A DNA stretch of 64,000 nucleotides from Pseudomonas deceptionensis (GCF_900106095.1 NZ_FNUD01000002.1:1943501-2007500); one strand, 5' to 3'; counted from the first letter of the stretch, positions 44,895-54,336 are shown. Made by a program: numbers and translations. The notes: generated from the letters alone by a model not told the origin.

Positions 44895-45811
44895 GCGGGT
44901 TGGTACGCCGGTTGGACAAGAAATTCGAGCAGCGCTTTTTGCGCATGCAGGCGGTTTTCGGCTTGATCCCATGCCACGCTGCGGCTGTCATCCAGCAGGT
45001 CGAGGCTGATTTCTTCGCCGCGGTGTGCCGGCAGGCAGTGCATGAACAGCACGTCGTCGGCAGCCTGGTCGAGCAGGGCGCGGTTGACCTGGTACGGTGC
45101 AAACAGCTCCAGGCGTTTGGCGGTCTCCTCTTCCTGACCCATCGAGGTCCACACGTCGGTGCTCACCAGATGGGCACCCACAACAGCGTCACGTGGATCA
45201 CGGACGATGGTGATGCGGTCACCTGCCTGGGCTACGAATTCCGGGGCCGGCTCGTAACCTTCGGGGCAGGCAATACGCAGCTGGAAGTCGAACTGGATGG
45301 CCGCTTCTATATAGCTGTTGCACATGTTGTTGCCGTCGCCGATCCAGGCCACGGTTTTGCCTTTGATCGAGCCGCGATGCTCAAGGAAGGTTTGCATGTC
45401 GGCCAGCAGTTGGCATGGGTGCAGGTCATCCGACAGACCGTTGATAACGGGTACGCGGGAATTGGCTGCGAACTCGGTCAGTGTGCTGTGGGCGAAGGTA
45501 CGGATCATGACGGCGTCGAGCATGCGCGACATGACAATTGCGCAGTCGCCAATCGGCTCGCCACGGCCCAATTGAGTGTCACGAGGCGACAGAAAAATCG
45601 CCTGGCCACCCAGCTGGATCATGCCGGCTTCAAATGACAGTCGGGTGCGGGTCGATGACTTCTCGAAAATCATGCCCAGTACGCGACCTTTGAGGGGTTC
45701 GAAGAGAACGCCGCGTTGACGCAGGTCCTTCAGCTCGATGCCTCGACGAATCACGCTGACTAGCTCTTCGGGCGTGCAATCCATCAGGGAGAGAAAGTGC
45801 CTTGCGCTCAT
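44891..45811 (-). CDS. argF: Anabolic ornithine carbamoyltransferase
   Basis: This protein of about 306 residues converts ornithine and carbamoyl phosphate to citrulline in arginine synthesis. The carbamoyl-phosphate motif is [11 protein letters not shown], with [11 protein letters not shown] and the ornithine/catalytic loop [12 protein letters not shown]. Two adjacent ATGs (45814, 45811) are possible, both near AAAAAAGG. The promoter and ArgR operator at 45917-45956 identify it as arginine-repressed. The stop overlaps the FbpC-like ATPase gene. Confidence 0.96.
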   Translation of the reverse strand: MSARHFLSLMDCTPEELVSVIRRGIELKDLRQRGVLFEPLKGRVLGMIFEKSSTRTRLSFEAGMIQLGGQAIFLSPRDTQLGRGEPIGDCAIVMSRMLDAVMIRTFAHSTLTEFAANSRVPVINGLSDDLHPCQLLADMQTFLEHRGSIKGKTVAWIGDGNNMCNSYIEAAIQFDFQLRIACPEGYEPAPEFVAQAGDRITIVRDPRDAVVGAHLVSTDVWTSMGQEEETAKRLELFAPYQVNRALLDQAADDVLFMHCLPAHRGEEISLDLLDDSRSVAWDQAENRLHAQKALLEFLVQPAYQPA

Positions 45812-46203
45812 CATTAACTACCTTTTTTGCAACGACCGCAGATGCTCAAAGCCGGGGTTTTCGGAAAAACGGGCGAGACCTGCGGCGAAAGCCGCACGGG
45901 GCGACGAAATAGGGGAAGGCGCGATCTTATAAGGAAATGTCGCGTCTTGCCAATAAGGGTCACGTGTTCAGAGGTTTGAGCGAGTCTTGCGCTGCATGAG
46001 CGCGTGGCTGTAACCACGATCTGGTGGTTTGCCTCACCTCAGCTGCCCATTTGTACACTGCCCTTACGCCGCTTGGCAATTTTGTGTGCCAGCGCTGGCA
46101 GCGGTACGCCGCCGGTTTGGGAGACCGAGCGTGACGCTTTGCTTTCCGTTACAATACGCCACCGTGCCGACAACTGAGTCGGAAAGTTCAGCCGAGGTGC
46201 TCC
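45812..46203. promoter_or_regulatory. Divergent promoter region of argF and grxD
   Basis: The 392 bases hold no gene that I can support. The argF control elements are listed separately. On the argF leader a GC hairpin TGCGGC-GAAA-GCCGCA (45881-45896) is present. Toward grxD, TACAAT at 46150-46155 is a good -10 element, but no convincing -35 precedes it. Confidence 0.5.
45917..45958 (-). promoter_or_regulatory. argF promoter with two-half-site ArgR operator
   Basis: On the minus strand TTGGCA-N16-TATAAG is a good sigma-70 promoter. Overlapping it on the plus strand are AGGCGC-N8-AA (45917-45932) and the perfect TGTCGC-N8-AA (45938-45953), exactly 21 bp apart. The known Pseudomonas ArgR site is two direct half-sites of TGTCGC-N8-AA-N5. 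The overlap with the promoter implies repression. Confidence 0.85.
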
Positions 46204-46545
46204 ATGGATATCATCGAAACTATTAAAGACCAGATTGCCAACAACACCATTCTGCTCTACATGAAAGGCTCTCCGAACGCCCCGCAGTGCGGCTTTTCGG
46301 CCAAGGCTGCTCAGGCAGTGATGGGTTGTGGCGAGAAGTTCGCTTACGTGGACATCCTCCAGAATCCAGAAATTCGCGCCAATCTGCCGAAATACGCTAA
46401 CTGGCCAACTTTCCCACAGCTGTGGGTCGGTGGTGAGTTGGTTGGCGGTAGCGACATCATGGCTGAGATGGCTGCTGATGGTTCTTTGCAGGCTTTGATT
46501 AAAGAAGCTGTCGAGAAAGCTGCTGCGAACAAGACTGAAGCGTGA
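46204..46545 (+). CDS. grxD: Monothiol glutaredoxin (Grx4 type)
   Basis: The protein has 113 residues, starting MDIIETIKDQIANNTILLYMKG. The monothiol active site CGFS lies in NAPQCGFSAKAAQAV, and the glutathione-binding TFPQLWVGGELVGGSDI follows. CGFS glutaredoxins bind a [2Fe-2S] cluster between two monomers with glutathione and deliver it to apo-proteins. GAGG upstream supports the start. The next genes are the iron-storage pair bfr/bfd, a fitting functional neighbourhood. An intrinsic terminator follows. Confidence 0.95.
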   Translation: MDIIETIKDQIANNTILLYMKGSPNAPQCGFSAKAAQAVMGCGEKFAYVDILQNPEIRANLPKYANWPTFPQLWVGGELVGGSDIMAEMAADGSLQALIKEAVEKAAANKTEA

Positions 46546-46584
46546 TCACAGTCGCGCTGTAACAGTCGTTAAGTTACGGCGCAT

Positions 46585-46624
46585 AAAAAAGCCCCGCCTC
46601 TGATAATCAGGGCGGGGCTTTTTA
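46585..46624. terminator. Bidirectional terminator between grxD and bfr
   Basis: The stem GCCCCGCC/GGCGGGGC lies between an A-run and a T-run, so it can serve the rightward grxD and the leftward bfr transcripts. Confidence 0.92.
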
Positions 46625-46635
46625 ATGGGTGTTAG

Positions 46636-47106
46636 TTACTCACCCATTTGCGATTGCAGATAGTTCTCAATGCCAACTTTATCGATCAGGCCCAATTGGG
46701 TTTCCAGCCAGTCGATATGTTCTTCTTCAGATTCAAGAATATCTTCCAGCATCTCGCGGCTGCCAAAGTCACCGACAACTTCACAGTGAGCGATCGCTGC
46801 CTTGAGGTCGGCATGGCCGGTCTTCTCAATGCGCAGGTCGCACTCGAGCATTTCTTTGGTGTGCTCGCCGATGTGCAGCTTGCCCAGGTCTTGTACGTTC
46901 GGCAGGCCTTCCAGGAACAGGATGCGTTTAATCAGCTTGTCCGCGTGTTTCATCTCGTCGATGGACTCGTGGTACTCGTGAGCACCCAACTTCTCCAGGC
47001 CCCAATCCTGATACATGCGGGCATGCAGGAAGTATTGGTTGATAGCGACCAGCTCGTTGCCGAGAATTTTGTTGAGATGCTGAATGACTGAAATATCGCC
47101 TTTCAT
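46636..47106 (-). CDS. bfr: Bacterioferritin
   Basis: This 156-residue protein assembles into a 24-mer iron-storage shell with haem between subunits. Ferroxidase ligands are in [30 protein letters not shown] (Glu, His and the haem-ligand Met52) and [13 protein letters not shown]. The sequence and length are very close to E. coli Bfr. The neighbouring bfd gene, 198 bases upstream on the same strand, encodes its reductant partner, but a terminator hairpin separates the two. Confidence 0.96.
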   Translation of the reverse strand: MKGDISVIQHLNKILGNELVAINQYFLHARMYQDWGLEKLGAHEYHESIDEMKHADKLIKRILFLEGLPNVQDLGKLHIGEHTKEMLECDLRIEKTGHADLKAAIAHCEVVGDFGSREMLEDILESEEEHIDWLETQLGLIDKVGIENYLQSQMGE

Positions 47107-47262
47107 GTCCGGAGCCTGCCTTGATTAACCGTATATAAGGCAGAGTTTGAGCCGCACCTTGATGACTGTCAAACCTAAGTAGTTGAATAATATATGAAAA
47201 TTAATCGGAATAAGAATGTTTGTGTTCCGCGTCTTGACCCTAAGCACTTGAATTTTAGGCAT

Positions 47263-47292
47263 AAAAAAACCGAACGCTAAGTTCGGTTCTTT
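47263..47292. terminator. Terminator after bfd
   Basis: The stem AACCGAAC/GTTCGGTT has an A-run on the left (a T-run on the minus strand), 13 bases after the bfd stop. It should end bfd transcription before bfr, so the two genes are probably expressed separately. Confidence 0.85.
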
Positions 47293-47304
47293 GGAATGGG
47301 TCAA

Positions 47305-47523
47305 TTATGCGGCTGAAAATTCTGCAGGAAAACTCATGACCGCCTGGCTGGCTTGCAGCGAGGTCAGGGTTTCGCGAACCACCTGCTTGGCCAGGCACGC
47401 ACATTTACCGCATTGGCTGGCAACACCTGTTGCTTCACGTACTTCGCGGTAGCTGCAGCAACCGTCGTAGATTGCGTCGCGGATTTTTCCATCGGTGACG
47501 CCAGTGCAAAGGCAAACGTACAT
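47305..47523 (-). CDS. bfd: Bacterioferritin-associated ferredoxin
   Basis: The 72-residue protein begins MYVCLCTGVTDGKIRDAI and has the BFD cysteine pattern C-x-C (4, 6) and C-x2-C in SQCGKCACLAKQV, which bind one [2Fe-2S] cluster. Bfd reduces the haem of bacterioferritin to release stored iron when iron is scarce. A strong Fur box lies about 50 bases upstream of the start, consistent with induction under iron limitation. Confidence 0.95.
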   Translation of the reverse strand: MYVCLCTGVTDGKIRDAIYDGCCSYREVREATGVASQCGKCACLAKQVVRETLTSLQASQAVMSFPAEFSAA

Positions 47524-47571
47524 AAATAAGAACCATCACTGGTTGGGATTCAATGCGAGGGATCTTAATGT

Positions 47572-47590
47572 TAACGAGAATGATTGTCAA
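47572..47590. promoter_or_regulatory. Fur box upstream of bfd
   Basis: TAACGAGAATGATTGTCAA contains GAGAATGATTGTC. Compared with the 19-bp consensus GATAATGATAATCATTATC it shares the inverted (A)GAATGATT(G)TC core. It lies 49-67 bases upstream of bfd, in the promoter position. Confidence 0.82.
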
Positions 47591-47799
47591 AGTACCTTGA
47601 GTCTCAATTGAGGTTTGCTGGCACTGTGCTGACGAACGGTCCTGGGTCTCTGTTTTTCCGGGATGAAAAACGGTTAAGGCCCGTTCCGACGGGCGGTGTA
47701 TGATGGTCAGTCATTTTTACGCAGGAACTGGCCACGAGACTGCAACTGCACGATGGCGGCCATGTCCTGTTCTTTGCACCGCACACCAGGAGATATCCA

Positions 47800-48402
47800 A
47801 TGAGCGTACTCGTAGGCAAACAAGCCCCTGACTTCACCGTCGCTGCCGTACTTGGCAATGGCGAAATCGTTGACAGCTTCACACTGTCCACCGCCATCAA
47901 AGGCAAATACGGCCTGGTGTTCTTCTACCCGCTGGACTTCACTTTCGTTTGCCCGTCCGAGCTGATTGCTCTGGATCACCGCATCCCTGAGTTCCAGGCA
48001 CGTAACGTTGAAGTAGTTGCCATATCGATCGACTCCCATTTCACTCACAACGCATGGCGCAACACGCCAGTGAACAATGGCGGCATCGGCCAGGTGAAAT
48101 ACACCATGGCTGCCGACATCAATCACGCTATCTGCAAGGCCTACGACGTTGAAAACGATGGCGGTGTTGCTCTGCGTGGCGCATTCCTGATCGACGACAA
48201 GGGCGTTGTACGTTCCCAGATCGTTAACGACCTGCCACTGGGTCGTAACATGGACGAGCTGCTGCGTCTGGTTGACGCTTTGCAATTCCACGAAGAGCAC
48301 GGCGAAGTTTGCCCGGCCAACTGGAAGAAAGGCGACAAGGGCATGACCGCTTCGACCGCGGGTGTTGCGGCTTACCTGACTGAGAATGCTGACCAGCTGT
48401 AA
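47800..48402 (+). CDS. 2-Cys peroxiredoxin (AhpC/Prx1 type)
   Basis: This 200-residue cytoplasmic peroxidase has its peroxidatic cysteine in FYPLDFTFVCPSELIA and its resolving cysteine in HGEVCPANWKKG, the typical 2-Cys pattern. The conserved Arg/Thr of the active site are present. It reduces hydrogen peroxide and organic peroxides using thioredoxin- or AhpF-type reductants; no ahpF is adjacent, so a thioredoxin-linked enzyme is likely. It is monocistronic, with a terminator just after the stop. Confidence 0.95.
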   Translation: MSVLVGKQAPDFTVAAVLGNGEIVDSFTLSTAIKGKYGLVFFYPLDFTFVCPSELIALDHRIPEFQARNVEVVAISIDSHFTHNAWRNTPVNNGGIGQVKYTMAADINHAICKAYDVENDGGVALRGAFLIDDKGVVRSQIVNDLPLGRNMDELLRLVDALQFHEEHGEVCPANWKKGDKGMTASTAGVAAYLTENADQL

Positions 48403-48419
48403 GGGTTAGTTTCAGGCAT

Positions 48420-48451
48420 AAAAAAACCGGACCCAGTGTCCGGTTTTTTTA
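48420..48451. terminator. Bidirectional terminator between the peroxiredoxin gene and rnt
   Basis: The stem ACCGGAC/GTCCGGT is flanked by A- and T-runs of seven bases, with convergent genes on both sides. Confidence 0.92.
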
Positions 48452-48479
48452 TGGCGCGGGATAAACCCAAACGGCTTGA

Positions 48480-49154
48480 TCAGTCGTTGAAGTCTTTCCA
48501 GCCGCCCATTTGCTTCCAGCGGTTGACGATGCCACAGAACAGTTCAGCGGTTTTCTCGGTGTCATAACGCGCCGAGTGCGCTTCACGCCCGTCAAAATCG
48601 ATGTCGGCGGTCTGGCAGGCTTTGGCCAGCACGGTTTGGCCGTAAGCCAGGCCAGCCAGGGTCGCCGTGTCAAAGCTCGAGAACGGGTGAAACGGATTGC
48701 GTTTCATGTCCAGGCGCGCAACGGCTGCGTTGAGGAAGCCCAGGTCGAAGCTGCTGTTATGGCCAACCAGAATGGCGCGTTTGCAGCCATTGGCTTTCAG
48801 GGCCTTGCGAACACCACGGAAGATGTCGGTCAAGGCTGTCTCTTCGCTGACGGCCATGCGCAGCGGGTGATCGAGCTTGATGCCGGTGAACTCCAGCGCG
48901 GCAGCTTCGATGTTGGCGCCTTCAAACGGTTCTACACGGTGGAAATAGGTGTGTTCCGGGTACACGAAGCCTCTTTCGTCCATGCCGATCGTTACTGCGG
49001 CGATTTCCAGCAAGGCATCAGTTGCGCAGTTGAAACCACCGGTTTCAACGTCAATTACGACCGGTAGATAGCCGCGAAAACGCTCGGCCATCGGGTGGCG
49101 CGATCCGCCGCCATGGCCGCCTTCGTGTTCGTCATCATAATGGTCGTCACTCAC
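48480..49154 (-). CDS. rnt: Ribonuclease T
   Basis: This 224-residue DEDD-family exoribonuclease trims tRNA 3' ends and other small RNAs. Exo I is [13 protein letters not shown] (Asp-x-Glu), Exo [17 protein letters not shown] and Exo [17 protein letters not shown]. The N-terminus carries a His/Gly/Asp-rich extension ([15 protein letters not shown]) before the folded domain. Its start overlaps the pyrC stop (ATGA), so it is translated after pyrC in one transcript. Confidence 0.95.
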   Translation of the reverse strand: MSDDHYDDEHEGGHGGGSRHPMAERFRGYLPVVIDVETGGFNCATDALLEIAAVTIGMDERGFVYPEHTYFHRVEPFEGANIEAAALEFTGIKLDHPLRMAVSEETALTDIFRGVRKALKANGCKRAILVGHNSSFDLGFLNAAVARLDMKRNPFHPFSSFDTATLAGLAYGQTVLAKACQTADIDFDGREAHSARYDTEKTAELFCGIVNRWKQMGGWKDFND

Positions 49155-50197
49155 AGCTGTTCCTCCAGCAGGCGCCAGCGCAGTTTTTCACCGGCGCGCA
49201 GCGGGATTACGGTCAGCTCACCGAAAGGCAGGCTGTTTGGGGCGGTCCATTCCTGGCGAACCAGGGTGATCTGTTCAGTGCTCGGGGGCAGCCCGTAGAA
49301 ACGAGGGCCGTTCAAGCTGGCAAAAGCTTCCAGTTTGTCCAGCGCATTGCGCTGTTCAAAAGCTTCGGCGTACATCTCGATGGCCGCATAAGCGGTATAG
49401 CAGCCAGCACATCCGCACGCAGCTTCTTTGGCGTGCTGGGCATGAGGGGCCGAGTCGGTGCCAAGGAAGAACTTCTCGCTGCCACTGGTCGCGGCATCCA
49501 GCAGAGCTTCCTGATGGGTGTTGCGCTTAAGGATCGGCAGGCAATAGAAGTGCGGGCGAATACCGCCAACCAGCATGTGGTTGCGGTTGTAAAGCAAGTG
49601 ATGAGCCGTGATGGTTGCGCCGACGTTGGCCGAAGCCTCGTTGACGAACTGCACCGCGTCTGCGGTGGTGATGTGCTCAAACACCACTTTCAAGGTCGGG
49701 AAACGCTCCACAACGCGGCGCATATGCTCGTCAATGAAGATCTTTTCGCGATCAAATACGTCCACATTGGCGCGGGTGACTTCGCCGTGTATCAGCAATG
49801 GCATGCCGACTTCGGCCATGACTTCAAGCACCGGGAAGATCGCGTCGATGCTGGTCACGCCGGAGTCGGAGTTGGTCGTTGCGCCGGCCGGGTACAGCTT
49901 GGCAGCATGGACGAACCCGCAGGCCTTGGCCGTACGAATGTCTTCTGGCTGTGTTCGGTCAGTAAGGTAAAGCACCATCAACGGTTCGAAGCGGCTGCCG
50001 GCCGGGCGCGCAGCAAGAATTCGCTGGCGGTAGGCATCGGCTTCGGCTGCATTACGCACCGGAGGTACCAGGTTGGGCATGATGATGGCGCGGCCAAAAG
50101 TGCGCGCGACATCCGCAACAGTGTGGGGCAACACAGCACCATCGCGAAGATGTATATGCCAGTCGTCGGGACGCAGCAGGGTCAGGCGGTCAGACAT
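49151..50197 (-). CDS. pyrC: Dihydroorotase
   Basis: This 348-residue protein, starting [20 protein letters not shown], is the class II enzyme of de novo pyrimidine synthesis, which cyclises carbamoyl aspartate. Zinc ligands are in [26 protein letters not shown] and the carbamylated-lysine region [29 protein letters not shown] is the substrate-contact Asp segment. The start at 50197 is family-typical; the in-frame upstream codon at 50257 is not needed. The gene is translationally coupled to rnt. Confidence 0.96.
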   Translation of the reverse strand: MSDRLTLLRPDDWHIHLRDGAVLPHTVADVARTFGRAIIMPNLVPPVRNAAEADAYRQRILAARPAGSRFEPLMVLYLTDRTQPEDIRTAKACGFVHAAKLYPAGATTNSDSGVTSIDAIFPVLEVMAEVGMPLLIHGEVTRANVDVFDREKIFIDEHMRRVVERFPTLKVVFEHITTADAVQFVNEASANVGATITAHHLLYNRNHMLVGGIRPHFYCLPILKRNTHQEALLDAATSGSEKFFLGTDSAPHAQHAKEAACGCAGCYTAYAAIEMYAEAFEQRNALDKLEAFASLNGPRFYGLPPSTEQITLVRQEWTAPNSLPFGELTVIPLRAGEKLRWRLLEEQL

Positions 50198-50352
50198 TGG
50201 GGATTCCAGGCGGGTCAAACTGATGTGAATGCTACCGGAAAAGACTCTATCAGGCACTCGCTATCAAGTTTTGTGGTGACTAACCGATATCTCCAGGGTA
50301 TGCCGTAAATCGGTTGACTGTTTTTTTGCAGTACAAGCCTGTGGAGCCTCCC

Positions 50353-51258
50353 GTGCGCCAGTGTTATTTCATCCTGCTCAGTATGTTTGCCAGCCTGCCG
50401 GCCATGGCTCTGACTTTTCAGACACGGCTGGAGAATATCGAGTGGAAAGTGGAAGGCGACAAATTCGAATGCCGTCTGATCCAGCCCATCACTGACTTCG
50501 GTTCCGGAGCCTTTGTGCGTCGGGCTGGCGAGCAGGCTGTTTTCCGCCTCAATGCCTACAACCCGATGCTTGGCGAGGGCTCTGCAACGCTACTGGCGGC
50601 GGCTGCACCGTGGCAGCCGGGGAGGGGAGACATTGATCTGGGGTCCTTACGCATTGGGCGTGGCCAGGTCTTGTTCAACAGTTCTCAAGCCCAGGCAGGA
50701 CGCTTGTTTCGCGGGTTGCTCGAAGGGCGAAGCCCACTGGTAAGGCATTACTCCCGTGAGGGCAGCGTGTCGGAAGTTCGTCTATTGCCGGTCAGGTTTC
50801 GCCAGGCTTACGGGGATTACGAAGCCTGCACCGCAAAGCTGTTGCCTAAAAACTTTGAACAGGTCAGGCAAAGCCAGATCGGCTTTCCAGGTGGCGGTAC
50901 CGAACTTGATCCCGCTGCTCGGAGCAGCCTGCAAGTGATGGTCGAGTACTTAAAGGCAGACCCTTCGGTCAATCACGTCATCCTGGATGGCTATTCGGAC
51001 AACCTGGGCAATCGGTTGACCAATCGTGAGTTGTCCCGGCGCCGGGCATTGGCCGTAATGAATTACTTCAAGGAAAACGGGTTGCAGGAGTCGCAGATCA
51101 CGGTGCGTTTCCACGGTGAACAATACCCGTTGAAGCCGAACACCAATGGGGCAAATCGCGCCCAAAACCGCCGGGTCAGTGTCCGTCTGGAGCGACTCCC
51201 TGAGCCTGTAAAAGCGGCTTCGCCAGCAGGTGTTACACCGTCTTCTGCAATTTCTTGA
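50353..51258 (+). CDS. motY: MotY-like flagellar stator-associated OmpA-family protein
   Basis: This protein of about 301 residues starts at GTG 50353, with GGAG upstream. A signal peptide (RQCYFILLSMFASLPAMA) is followed by an N-terminal beta domain (LTFQTRLENIEWKVEGDKFECRL) that matches MotY. The C-terminal OmpA peptidoglycan-binding domain has ILDGYSDNLGNRLTNRELSRRRA. MotY forms the periplasmic T-ring that anchors the MotAB stator around the motor. Position between pyrC and argG agrees with what I recall for the P. aeruginosa motY gene. No other motility gene is near. Confidence 0.87.
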   Translation: MRQCYFILLSMFASLPAMALTFQTRLENIEWKVEGDKFECRLIQPITDFGSGAFVRRAGEQAVFRLNAYNPMLGEGSATLLAAAAPWQPGRGDIDLGSLRIGRGQVLFNSSQAQAGRLFRGLLEGRSPLVRHYSREGSVSEVRLLPVRFRQAYGDYEACTAKLLPKNFEQVRQSQIGFPGGGTELDPAARSSLQVMVEYLKADPSVNHVILDGYSDNLGNRLTNRELSRRRALAVMNYFKENGLQESQITVRFHGEQYPLKPNTNGANRAQNRRVSVRLERLPEPVKAASPAGVTPSSAIS

Positions 51259-51290
51259 AGCATTCGTCTCGTCGCGGCCTTGACATAATC

Positions 51291-51327
51291 TGTCGCTTTG
51301 TCGTCTTAAGCTGTCGCGCCTCTGTAA
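51291..51327 (+). promoter_or_regulatory. Two-half-site ArgR operator of argG
   Basis: TGTCGC occurs at 51291-51296 and again at 51312-51317, exactly 21 bp apart; the second is followed by N8-AA, fulfilling TGTCGC-N8-AA. TTGACA at 51280-51285 is a -35 element just upstream, so bound ArgR would cover the promoter. This predicts arginine repression of argG. Confidence 0.85.
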
Positions 51328-51385
51328 ATTCACGCATATGGGCGGTAGACTGTTCGGCTTTTCGAACAACCCGTGGAGTGATGGC

Positions 51386-52603
51386 ATGGCGGACGTAAAC
51401 AAGGTCGTTCTGGCTTATTCGGGCGGCCTGGACACTTCGGTGATCCTGAAGTGGCTGCAGGATACTTATAACTGTGAAGTCGTAACCTTCACCGCTGACC
51501 TGGGTCAGGGCGAAGAAGTCGAACCGGCACGTGCCAAGGCGCAAGCCATGGGCGTTAAGGAAATCTACATTGATGACCTGCGTGAAGAGTTTGTTCGAGA
51601 CTTCGTTTTCCCGATGTTCCGTGCCAACACTGTTTACGAAGGCGAGTACCTGCTGGGTACTTCCATTGCTCGTCCGCTGATTGCCAAGCGCCTGATTGAA
51701 ATTGCCAATGAAACAGGCGCAGATGCCATTTCCCACGGCGCAACGGGTAAAGGTAATGACCAGGTTCGTTTTGAACTGGGCGCTTATGCCCTGAAACCAG
51801 GGGTCAAGGTTATTGCTCCTTGGCGTGAGTGGGACTTGCTCTCCCGTGAAAAGCTGATGGATTACGCTGAAAAGCACAACATCCCGATCGAACGTCACGG
51901 CAAGAAGAAATCCCCTTACTCGATGGATGCCAACTTGCTGCACATCTCCTACGAGGGCGGTGTGCTGGAAGATACCTGGACCGAGCACGAAGAAGACATG
52001 TGGCGTTGGACCAAGTCGCCAGAAGACGCGCCTAACACGCCGACCTTTCTGGAACTGACTTACCGCAATGGCGATATCGTTGCCCTGGACGGCGTCGAAA
52101 TGACCCCGGCCACCGTGTTGGCAACCCTTAACCGTATCGGCGGCGAGAACGGCATCGGTCGTCTCGATATCGTTGAGAACCGTTATGTAGGGATGAAGTC
52201 CCGTGGCTGCTACGAAACACCGGGCGGCACCATCATGCTGCGGGCTCACCGTGCCATTGAGTCGATCACTCTGGACCGTGAAGTCGCTCACCTGAAAGAC
52301 GAGTTGATGCCCAAGTACGCCAGCCTGATCTACACCGGCTACTGGTGGAGCCCTGAGCGTTTGATGCTGCAACAAATGATTGATGCGTCTCAGGCTCACG
52401 TGAACGGTGTGGTTCGCCTGAAATTGTACAAAGGCAACGTGATCGTTACCGGTCGCAAGTCTGACGATTCGTTGTTTGATGCCAACATTGCCACTTTTGA
52501 AGAAGATGGCGGTGCTTACAACCAGGAAGACGCTGCAGGGTTTATCAAGTTGAATGCATTGCGCATGCGCATTGCTGCAAACAAAGGCCGCAAGTTTTTC
52601 TGA
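51386..52603 (+). CDS. argG: Argininosuccinate synthase
   Basis: This 405-residue enzyme starts [20 protein letters not shown], containing the ATP pyrophosphatase SGGLDTS loop. It joins citrulline (made by argF) with aspartate using [21 protein letters not shown] and [19 protein letters not shown] are typical of the family. GTGGAGTG upstream supports the start. Regulation by ArgR is suggested by the upstream operator. A strong terminator follows. Confidence 0.97.
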   Translation: MADVNKVVLAYSGGLDTSVILKWLQDTYNCEVVTFTADLGQGEEVEPARAKAQAMGVKEIYIDDLREEFVRDFVFPMFRANTVYEGEYLLGTSIARPLIAKRLIEIANETGADAISHGATGKGNDQVRFELGAYALKPGVKVIAPWREWDLLSREKLMDYAEKHNIPIERHGKKKSPYSMDANLLHISYEGGVLEDTWTEHEEDMWRWTKSPEDAPNTPTFLELTYRNGDIVALDGVEMTPATVLATLNRIGGENGIGRLDIVENRYVGMKSRGCYETPGGTIMLRAHRAIESITLDREVAHLKDELMPKYASLIYTGYWWSPERLMLQQMIDASQAHVNGVVRLKLYKGNVIVTGRKSDDSLFDANIATFEEDGGAYNQEDAAGFIKLNALRMRIAANKGRKFF

Positions 52604-52616
52604 TACGCGCTGTCTG

Positions 52617-52652
52617 AAAAAAAGCCCCGGCCATTGGTCGGGGCTTTTTTTT
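52617..52652. terminator. Terminator of argG
   Basis: The stem AAAGCCCCGG/TCGGGGCTTT with a long flanking A-run and a T-run of eight can also terminate the leftward hypothetical gene. Confidence 0.92.
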
Positions 52653-52679
52653 GCTGAAGAGTCAGGCGTGACGGGCTCA

Positions 52680-53429
52680 TCAAGGCGAATTCAGTGTGTC
52701 CAGCTTGCGCGTATCTCTATTGTAGATGATGACTTGTGTGTGACCAATACAAGCGTTGCGTACAAGGTGTTTAAGCGTCTCTAGTTGTGATTGTGTATTA
52801 ACGAGCAGTAGCAATACATATTTTCCTGTCATGTTGTTTTTGTTGTTGCGTGCTTTATTCAAGAGGATGCACAGGGTGTTTTCAAGTGTGTGTTTGTCTT
52901 GTCGTGGCGAGGATTCGTGGCTAAGGTCGATGAAATAAAGCTTTGTAGGTTCGGTGCTGTCAACTAATACGACGCTCTCTGTCGTGACGGTTGTGGACGT
53001 GCTTTTTGGCACAGGAGGCACTGGCGGGTCAGGATCATGAATTCTATGGCCCTGTGGAAGGAATACAAAACGCTGAGGTGTGCGTGCGCTGAATTTTATG
53101 TCCGTGTGATAGCGCAGTGTGGAAAGTGTTATTGAGGGTGTTATGTTTTTTAAGGCGGGTGGAGGCTCTGCGTGAAGTGCGGTAGCTATGGGAGTGTGTT
53201 CTGCCTTGGATAAATCAGCCGGTGTGTAAAGGCTCTTGTTGTTGAAGTTTAGAGTGAGAAAAAATAGGGTGATTAAAAAGGACGGAAATATGATCAAAAA
53301 CCATACATATATTTTTTGGTGTTCGCTGTTGATGTAGGGCAATGACACTGCAGCGGAAGCCTCTGTCAGCATTGAAAAAATAGCGATCACTGTAAGTGGG
53401 TTATTGATTTTTATTTTGTTTCGTATCAT
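52680..53429 (-). CDS. Unrecognised two-TM protein in an AT-rich patch
   Basis: This 249-residue protein is not recognised. Two hydrophobic segments (about residues 10-31 and 40-62: YVWFLIIFPSFLITLFFLTL) form an N-terminal hairpin. A low-complexity Pro/Thr/Val-rich linker follows (about 95-160, with DPDPPVPPVP and TTVTTESVV), then a C-terminal soluble part of 90 residues with hydrophobic strands (LYFIDLSHE, YVLLLLVNT, TQVIIYNRD). That pattern could be a small alpha/beta or VWA-like fold, but this is a guess. The coding strand is A/C-rich and codon use differs from the neighbours, suggesting lateral origin. GGA precedes the start at 9 bases. The gene is divergent from the orphan regulator across 0.9 kb. 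Confidence 0.65.
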   Translation of the reverse strand: MIRNKIKINNPLTVIAIFSMLTEASAAVSLPYINSEHQKIYVWFLIIFPSFLITLFFLTLNFNNKSLYTPADLSKAEHTPIATALHAEPPPALKNITPSITLSTLRYHTDIKFSARTPQRFVFLPQGHRIHDPDPPVPPVPKSTSTTVTTESVVLVDSTEPTKLYFIDLSHESSPRQDKHTLENTLCILLNKARNNKNNMTGKYVLLLLVNTQSQLETLKHLVRNACIGHTQVIIYNRDTRKLDTLNSP

Positions 53430-54336
53430 TTGATAAGTTCCGGGAAGAGGTGGCCGGGGGCGGTGTGGGACTGTGAGGTGTGGAAAGATTTTATGCGGTG
53501 GCGGTGGGTGTTTTCAGGGAGTGCCTTTTATTAAGCTAGGCGGGTGGTTGACGTCGCAAACAGAATGCAGGTGCAGTTGATGCGGCCAGTGAGTGGTTTT
53601 TCGGATTTCTGTCTTAATTCGAACTGTCTGTAGGAAGTGTTTCGTAAAGGAGGGCGAATTCTATAAGTTTTGTTAGGGTTGTGATGGCTGACGGCGTAAG
53701 TTTTTTTATTTCAAACCAAATGTAGTGAAGAGTATGCGGTGGTGTGTGCCTGTGAGGGGAGTATCTATCTAGATTTTATTTTTGGTCAGTTGTCTGGGGG
53801 CGAAATGTTAAAGGTGAGTTTTGTTTTGATATATTTTTGTGCCTAGGTGTTTTCTGAATGCTGTGTAGTCTTATTCTTTAAGTGAAATTGCCTGCTGTTT
53901 TCTCATGGGGAAATAGTGGATTTTACCTTTCGTGAATATTAGTTGGTTTTGAATTTCTTTTTTTTCTGATTGCGTTATGGCTCATTTTTAAAAGGAGGGT
54001 TCAAGTATTGAATGAAGGGCGTGTTGATGTGCTGATATCTTGGCTCTGACTTGAAGTAGGGCGCTTGCCATTACCTGTGTGAAGTGCTTCAAATGATACT
54101 CATGGTTGTTTATTTACTTTGAGGGTGACGTCGCAGGGAAAGATATATATTGATTTGTTTACTTGAGGTGTAATAAATGCTTGTTATTTGTAGATCGGGT
54201 ATGTGGGTGTTTTCTTGATTATGTGTAGGAAATGTCTTTGGTTGCTAGTGCTTGGGGGGACACTATGCCCAGGTTGTTATGACTAGGCTATTGTGCTGGT
54301 TCTAAAAATTCGAACAGCGATAAATTGGAATTGCCT
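53430..54336. other. 0.9-kb gene-free, AT-rich and G/T-skewed region
   Basis: No frame of useful length exists on either strand; stop codons are dense. The plus strand is strikingly rich in G and T (for example TGGCGGTGGGTGTTTTC), the same strand bias as the non-coding strand of the preceding gene. No clear repeat, tRNA or strong terminator is visible. It may be a decayed gene, a long leader, or an unannotated RNA locus. Confidence 0.6.

Noticed and set aside
47617..47635. Possible sigma-54 promoter upstream of the peroxiredoxin gene (TGGCACTGTGCT)
   Set aside because: The GG and GC dinucleotides are too close together for a -24/-12 promoter.
52680..53429. Considered as a pseudogene
   Set aside because: The frame is uninterrupted for 249 codons with a sensible membrane-hairpin N-terminus and a possible ribosome-binding site, so it is kept as a possible real gene despite unusual composition.
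53430..54336. RsmX/Y/Z-type regulatory RNA in the gene-free stretch
   Set aside because: Several GGA triplets occur, but I found no GacA upstream box, no ordered hairpin-GGA series and no clear terminator in the stretch.
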